DNA of 35,154 bases from Nemertoderma westbladi (Eukaryota > Xenacoelomorpha > Nemertodermatida > Nemertodermatidae). Every line of letters begins with the position of its first letter. Within the stretch, counting starts at the first letter, position 1. The stretch spans positions 1 to 35,154 of the forward strand of contig JAUCBJ010003457.1 of the NCBI GenBank assembly GCA_032718475.1. The letters run 5' to 3'. Both the position numbers and the translations under genes were made by a program. The notes beneath the pieces are model-generated. The model saw only the letters and a list, made by a program, of their open reading frames with translations, was not told the DNA's origin and searched no databases. This document shows, one piece after another, positions 30,661-35,154 of this stretch.

Positions 30661-30724
30661 TGACTGACTCCCTCAAATTTTTGAAAAGTTATGTATGCGG
30701 TGCGAATAGTAGATAAACATTTAC

Positions 30725-31304
30725 GGGACTTCGTCGCCTCCACCCTCACGGAAGTTGCCCATAATGTTGTCATTGAGCCGCACCTGCAGCCAATCACTGG
30801 GAAGCATTTCGTCCTCGCGTCCACTTCCGTCGACCAGCAAGCTCGGCTGGACGTTTCGGTTTCCGGTTTCTGGGGGTATCGCTATCAGAAGATGTATATC
30901 GACGTCTCCGTTTTCAACCCCCTTGCCCCGACGAACGCAGCTATGAATCTTGACGCCGCCCATCTGTTCCACGAAAATCGGAAGCGCAATAAGTATCTCG
31001 AACGGTCCGAGAGGTTGAGCACGCTACATTTACGCCGCTCGTCTTCTCCGCGTTAGGGGGTACTTCACCTTCCTCTACGCTGTTCGTGAAGCAACTCGCT
31101 TCAAAGTTGTCGGAGCGCTGCGAGATACGGTACAGTGACGGCATGAATTGGGTTCGGCGAGAACTGAACTTGGCACTGCTGCGGGCCTCCCTTATGTGTG
31201 TACGCGGGTCCCCGGTCCAGGTCAGCCCGGAAGCGCCCTGTCCAGTCCAAGCCATGGTCGAAGCGTCCATCCGTCTGGTCAATGCGGACACAAGCCTAAC
31301 TTGA
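30725..31304 (+). pseudogene. Conserved retroelement-associated C-terminal domain, one frameshift
   Basis: The first frame (to about 31008) reads ARLDVSVSGFWGYRY, then MYIDVSVFNPLAPTNAAMNL. After a 1-base shift near 31008 it continues VEHATFTPLVFSALGG, then NWVRRELNLALLRASLMCVR, stopping at 31302. The pattern (RLD..A.GFWG, F.DVRVFNP.A.SN, EVEH..FTPLVFS..GG, LS.SLLRSAI.C.RG) is familiar from many uncharacterised ORFs in anthozoan, fish and echinoderm genomes. The poly(A) tail and 5' truncation suggest it is the C-terminus of a LINE. I cannot name the domain. The apparent Met at 30691 lies in the target sequence and is not real. Confidence 0.65.
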
Positions 31305-31482
31305 AGGGAGACAAGACAGACAGCAAACTGAAGGGACATGCAATCAGATATTTAAATTTCCCTCGCCCTTTGTTTTTTACGGTTAATTAATACATTTGTA
31401 TATGCAAATATTTTAGTTAGGTGGTGGGTTTCTCATATTATTGAATAATAATAAATTAATCACGTTCAGTGAAAAAAAAAAA
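30725..31482 (+). mobile_element. 5'-truncated poly(A) retro-insertion with 14-bp target duplication
   Basis: AGATAAACATTTAC at 30711-30724 is repeated exactly at 31483-31496, directly after a 12-A tract. This is target-primed insertion of a polyadenylated RNA. It landed in the 5' flank of the decayed - strand LINE. Confidence 0.88.
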
Positions 31483-31584
31483 AGATAAACATTTACAAAG
31501 TTTTGATAATAGCACGTAGGGGTGGCTTTTATAGCACCATCACAGTTTCAGTGTTTCAACACTTTGAGGATAATGCCTATTTTC

Positions 31585-31783
31585 AGGTCCGCGTAGCGAG
31601 ACCTCTAGTAGTCACTCCGTTGTTGTTGTTTGTGTTGTTGTAACTTCTTGTTAAGTATTGGTATTAGGGAGGCCCCAGTACCTAAGTTGGTAGAACGTGG
31701 GACTTGGGCTCTCTACATAAGTACCGAGTTCAAACCCCCCATTCCGGTGAATGTTTTTGTTGTTGTAAGATTGGTAGTAAGCC
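31585..31783 (+). mobile_element. tRNA-like SINE, copy 1
   Basis: About 200 bp shared with 34945-35154, from AGGTCCGCGTAGCGAGAC, through a GTT-rich stretch, to a tRNA-like part. The tRNA-like part has an A-box-like TACCTAAGTTGG (31679-31690) and a B-box GAGTTCAAACC (31726-31736), ending GTAAGATTGGTAGTAAGC. The spacing is tRNA-like and suggests RNA polymerase III origin. The sequence 31784-32033 after it shows nothing recognisable. Confidence 0.6.
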
Positions 31784-32033
31784 ATATAAGGAGACAGTTC
31801 ATGCGTTTGTTAGCGGCGCGGACCTTTGCGCGATTTCGCGCTTGTTATGTACAAAAACGAGTATGGTAAGGTTCTCAGGCATGTTGATATGCACTGCGCA
31901 TCATGTATTATGCAGATAAAATTTTCCGAAGATCAGTGTTTTTATCTCTTAAGTTAAAGGTTTTTTAAGTTACTGATAATTGATGAATTCCATGGGTTAC
32001 TTTCCATAAATAAATATTTTCTTGTGATTTGTA

Positions 32034-34163
32034 ATGTATGATAGTTGTCTAGACACTCTGTACTCTCATTTAGAACTTGCATGCAACGGTAACGTTCCGG
32101 CTCGTAAACGGCCAAAAGTATTTATCCCACGTATACGACGTATCCTGTACAAGAAAAGGAAAATCCTCACCAAACGAATATCAAACACAACCTCTCGAAC
32201 CAATCTTAATAAGTTGGAGGCAGAAATCAAGCAAATCGAAATAGACCTCTATCAAACGCGCGATGATGAAAGGAGGTTGGAGGAAAAAGATGCCGTATCT
32301 AAAATTAAGTCGAACCCCAAATACTTCTTCTCATATGCCAACCGAAAGCGCAAAGACAGAGTTGGTGTTGGACCACTAATTGTGAATGGCGAATTAGTCT
32401 CTGACAATAAAGGAATGTGTGAGGCACTACAGAATCAATATGTCTCTATGTTTTCGACTCCAGTGGCGGATCCAGTTGTTCCAGACCCGATACTCACAAC
32501 AGATGGTGATGTGCGTCTCGGTCAAATCAAACTGACAACGAATCTCATCGGGAAAGCGATTGATGAACTACGATCAAACTCCGCTGCTGGCCCTGATGGA
32601 GTCCCATCACTTTTATTAAAGAAATGCAAAGAAGAACTTCTTAAACCACTCTTCGTCATCTTTGATAAATCCTTGTCATCCGGGGCCCTACCAACATCTT
32701 TGAAATTGTGTGAAATAACGCCGATATTCAAGAAGGGCCTTCGATCAGATGCGCGCAACTACCGGCCGGTATCTTTGACTTCCCACATATCCAAAATATT
32801 AGAAAGAATTGTCCGAGATTCACTTGTAGACTACCTAGAATCCAACAACCTATTAAACAAAGGACAGCATGGCTTCCGGAGAGGTCGCTCATGCCTCTCT
32901 GAGCTCATTGACCATTACGCGAATATCATCGATCACTTATCAAAAGGAGATGGTATTGATGTAGTCTATTTGGATTTCTCCAAAGCATTTGACAAAGTGG
33001 ACCATGGTTCACTTATGCGAAAGATCCGGGCCATCGGAATTGGTGGGCAGCTCGGGTGCTGGTTGTGGAACTTTCTCTCAAACAGGAAGCAACGAGTAGT
33101 TCTGAACGGAGCGAGCTCAACCTGGAAAGACATTATAAGTGGAGTTATTCAAGGTTCGGTGCTAGGACCTCTCCTTTTTATCATTCTGATGAATGACATC
33201 GACCATAATACAACAAATAAAATAACTTCCTTTGCTGATGATACCAGGGTGTCGGGTCCAGTTACATCATCAACCACGGATAATAAAATCCAAGAAGACC
33301 TTGCCACGATATACGACTGGGCCGATAACAATGGCATGGAACTGCATGGTGATAAATTCGAGTGCCTGTGCTATACACCAACACAGAACCCCAGCCTGGA
33401 CCGGGGTGGAAACTATACGTTTATAAACAGAGACACTGGGGGTAATGAAAGTATAATAGTCAAGGAAGATGTAAAGGACCTTGGAATCAACATGAGCCAT
33501 ACTGGCAATTTCAAGATCCACATTGAAAGCACATGTCGAGATGCTAAGCAACTATGTGGCTGGATTCTACGTGTTTTCACAATACGCGACCCGTTAACAA
33601 TGAAAACACTGTTCACATCTTTAGTACGATCTAAACTCGAGTACTGTTGTCAGCTGTGGCATCCGAACAATAACATACACGAGACTCAAAGAATAGAAGA
33701 AGTACAACGATCGTTCACGAGGAGAATCCAAGGAATGAACGAGCTTAACTACTGGGAACGCCTTAAGCAATTAAAGTTAAACTCGCTGGAACGGCGCAGG
33801 GAACGCTACATCGTCATTTACATATGGAAGATATTGGAAAACCTCGTTCCCAATTTATCAAACAAACCAATCACCCTGAAATCTAGTTTGCGGCGGGGTA
33901 GAAATTGCCAGATTCCAACCTTACTACGAAATTGCAGATCAAACGTCCACAATCTGCACGAGAATAGCTTGGTGGTGACTGGACCGCAACTATTTAACTC
34001 CTTGCCAAAGGAAATACGAGACCTGACTGGCTGCAGTCTGGAAATATTTAAACTAAAATTAGATACATATCTGAGCGACATTCCAGACCAACCGGGCTGC
34101 CGGGGTTACACAGCCTGCATGAGCGTCCAGTCGAACTCTCTTTTAAGATTGAATTGTAATTAA
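32034..34163 (+). CDS. LINE reverse transcriptase (CR1/jockey-like group), endonuclease missing
   Basis: An uninterrupted 709-codon frame. Residues 1-110 are the basic linker that joins endonuclease to RT (KKRKILTKRIS, KYFFSYANRKRKDRVG). The RT domain (about 170-440) has AAGPDGVPSLLLKKC, ITPIFKKG, NYRPVSLTSHISKILERI, GQHGFRRGRSCLSEL, VVYLDFSKAFDKVDH with catalytic Asp314, QGSVLGPLLFIILMNDI, and FADDTRV with Asp402/Asp403. The C-terminal third (SLVRSKLEYCCQLWHP, RRIQGMNELNYWERLKQLKL, SLERRRERY) is typical of CR1-like LINEs. The frame opens just after a TGA at 32025, and no endonuclease is encoded upstream, so the copy is 5'-truncated; the Met is incidental. All catalytic residues are intact, implying a fairly recent insertion. 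Confidence 0.9.
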   Translation: MYDSCLDTLYSHLELACNGNVPARKRPKVFIPRIRRILYKKRKILTKRISNTTSRTNLNKLEAEIKQIEIDLYQTRDDERRLEEKDAVSKIKSNPKYFFSYANRKRKDRVGVGPLIVNGELVSDNKGMCEALQNQYVSMFSTPVADPVVPDPILTTDGDVRLGQIKLTTNLIGKAIDELRSNSAAGPDGVPSLLLKKCKEELLKPLFVIFDKSLSSGALPTSLKLCEITPIFKKGLRSDARNYRPVSLTSHISKILERIVRDSLVDYLESNNLLNKGQHGFRRGRSCLSELIDHYANIIDHLSKGDGIDVVYLDFSKAFDKVDHGSLMRKIRAIGIGGQLGCWLWNFLSNRKQRVVLNGASSTWKDIISGVIQGSVLGPLLFIILMNDIDHNTTNKITSFADDTRVSGPVTSSTTDNKIQEDLATIYDWADNNGMELHGDKFECLCYTPTQNPSLDRGGNYTFINRDTGGNESIIVKEDVKDLGINMSHTGNFKIHIESTCRDAKQLCGWILRVFTIRDPLTMKTLFTSLVRSKLEYCCQLWHPNNNIHETQRIEEVQRSFTRRIQGMNELNYWERLKQLKLNSLERRRERYIVIYIWKILENLVPNLSNKPITLKSSLRRGRNCQIPTLLRNCRSNVHNLHENSLVVTGPQLFNSLPKEIRDLTGCSLEIFKLKLDTYLSDIPDQPGCRGYTACMSVQSNSLLRLNCN

Positions 34164-34944
34164 AACAATTTCAATCAACCTTGTTTTTTATCCGATATTT
34201 CTCTTTAAACAGAATTACAATCAATCAAATTAACATTTTTTAAGTATAATATGTATTTTATTGTATTGTATATTTTATTTGGTGCGCTCGTTGAGTTCTC
34301 CGTGGTAGAGCTGATCTTCACTTCGATAGGTAATGTCGCACACAGTTTAATGCTTGACCTATTGCAATGTATAGAGATGTGTTGCAGAATATTTTGGTGC
34401 CTCAATGGATACTTTATTGGGGAAAATAGTTCTAAAAGTGTTTCAAAATTTGTAATTTTTACACCGTTATATATATGTATTAAAACTTTAAATATCCATT
34501 GGGATCCATTGGGATTTTATGGGTTTTTCACCCAAATGCACAGAAATTTAAATTTACAGAACTTTCCTTTTTCCAAACATCCCACTAGACTGCGAGCTTG
34601 TTGCTTTTAGTTGCTTAAATGTTAATGGTCGCTAGTCTATTATTTATATTATGTACCGGTACACGTTATTCAGGGGATTTATATAACTAACAAAAACAAT
34701 TAGTTCAGATTAGGTTATGTATATTTTATATGCGACGAGTTTATATCCAATTTGATACAAGTTTTTGCGTAGCAATTTAATACTTACATCACGAAATTGT
34801 TGATCGGATTTATGATAACACGATAATGATCGGTTTATTTGGGATAGTTGGTCAAGCCAAACTATAAATTGTACTAGAGTTATAATTTATTAAATATTTT
34901 ACGTAACATCCCTAACTCATTTGGTCTCTTATCTAGTATTTCTA
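34164..34944. other. LINE 3' UTR and unassigned AT-rich DNA
   Basis: Directly after the stop codon come ACAATTTCAATCAACC and ACAATCAATCAAATTAAC, possibly the 3' UTR and tail of the LINE. I could not find a target duplication. The rest is AT-rich with no gene recognised. Confidence 0.45.
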
Positions 34945-35154
34945 GGTCCGCGTAGCGAGACTTCTAGTATTCACTCCGTTGTTGTTTTTGTTGGTGTTGT
35001 TGTTGTTGTTAATTTCTCGTTAGGTTTTGGTATTACGAATTGATACGGCCCCAGTGGCACAGTTGGCAAAGCGTGGGCCTTGGATTCTCTAGGTTCTACC
35101 GAGTTCAATCCCCTATTCCGGTGAATATTTTTTGTTGTAAGATTGGTAGTAAGC
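34945..35154 (+). mobile_element. tRNA-like SINE, copy 2 (cut by window end)
   Basis: Same repeat and orientation as 31585-31783, with a better A-box (GTGGCACAGTTGG, 35054-35066) and B-box GAGTTCAATCC (35101-35111). It runs into the window end at the same GTAAGATTGGTAGTAAGC, so its 3' end is not visible. Confidence 0.65.

Noticed and set aside
30691-30724. Met at 30691 as the start of the retro-inserted ORF
   Set aside because: It lies in the target sequence and its duplication, upstream of the insertion point at 30725.
31585-35154. Direct repeats around the reverse transcriptase as LTRs of a retrovirus-like element
   Set aside because: The RT motifs are of the LINE (CR1-like) type, there is no gag, protease, integrase or primer-binding site, and the repeats contain tRNA-like boxes.

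Overview
The window looks like AT-rich nuclear DNA of an invertebrate animal. Evidence: a spliced metazoan gene with GT-AG introns (nuclear receptor-binding protein, NRBP), dense nested DNA transposons, LINEs, tRNA-derived SINEs, and long inverted repeats built of short tandem units. Fold-back elements of that build are best known from sea urchins (TU) and Drosophila (FB), so a marine deuterostome is plausible, but nothing here fixes the phylum. There are no prokaryotic operons, rRNA genes, tRNA genes or CRISPR arrays that I can see.

Layout. 1-6.2 kb is a mosaic of non-autonomous inverted-repeat elements: 407-1761, 2107-3501, and a nested pair in which a fold-back with a perfect 9-bp target duplication (4305-5363) sits inside an element with a perfect 8-bp duplication (3861-5838). 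6.2-10.3 kb is a tandem array of a ~0.62 kb unit carrying the C-terminal coding end of a LINE; the first unit was later split by a 1.8 kb element (5-bp duplication) and a 0.7 kb hAT-type MITE (8-bp duplication). 10.5-12.3 kb is a decayed piggyBac transposase. 12.8-13.8 kb holds a near-perfect long palindrome and a dispersed repeat.

14.7-16.9 kb carries the first five coding exons of NRBP on the + strand, all open and in phase (232 codons). No later exon is found in the remaining 18 kb, so the gene either has a very large intron or is cut off. Downstream, on the - strand from 17.9 to 28.7 kb, lie several tandem, independently decayed copies of a PR/SET plus C2H2 zinc-finger gene that resembles PRDM9. 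They are separated by a conserved spacer and broken by a SINE, a 1.5 kb insertion, and a region containing a 2.5 kb fold-back element. That fold-back (20952-23432) has ~0.87-1.0 kb inverted arms made of ~22-bp repeats around an intact 147-codon zinc-ribbon ORF whose 3' end lies inside the inverted repeat. I consider it the most novel object here.

29-35 kb is retroelement territory: a decayed - strand LINE, a 5'-truncated poly(A)-tailed insertion with a perfect 14-bp duplication, an uninterrupted 709-codon LINE reverse-transcriptase ORF lacking its endonuclease, and two copies of a tRNA-like SINE. Apart from NRBP, and possibly the zinc-ribbon ORF, nothing here looks like a functioning host gene.
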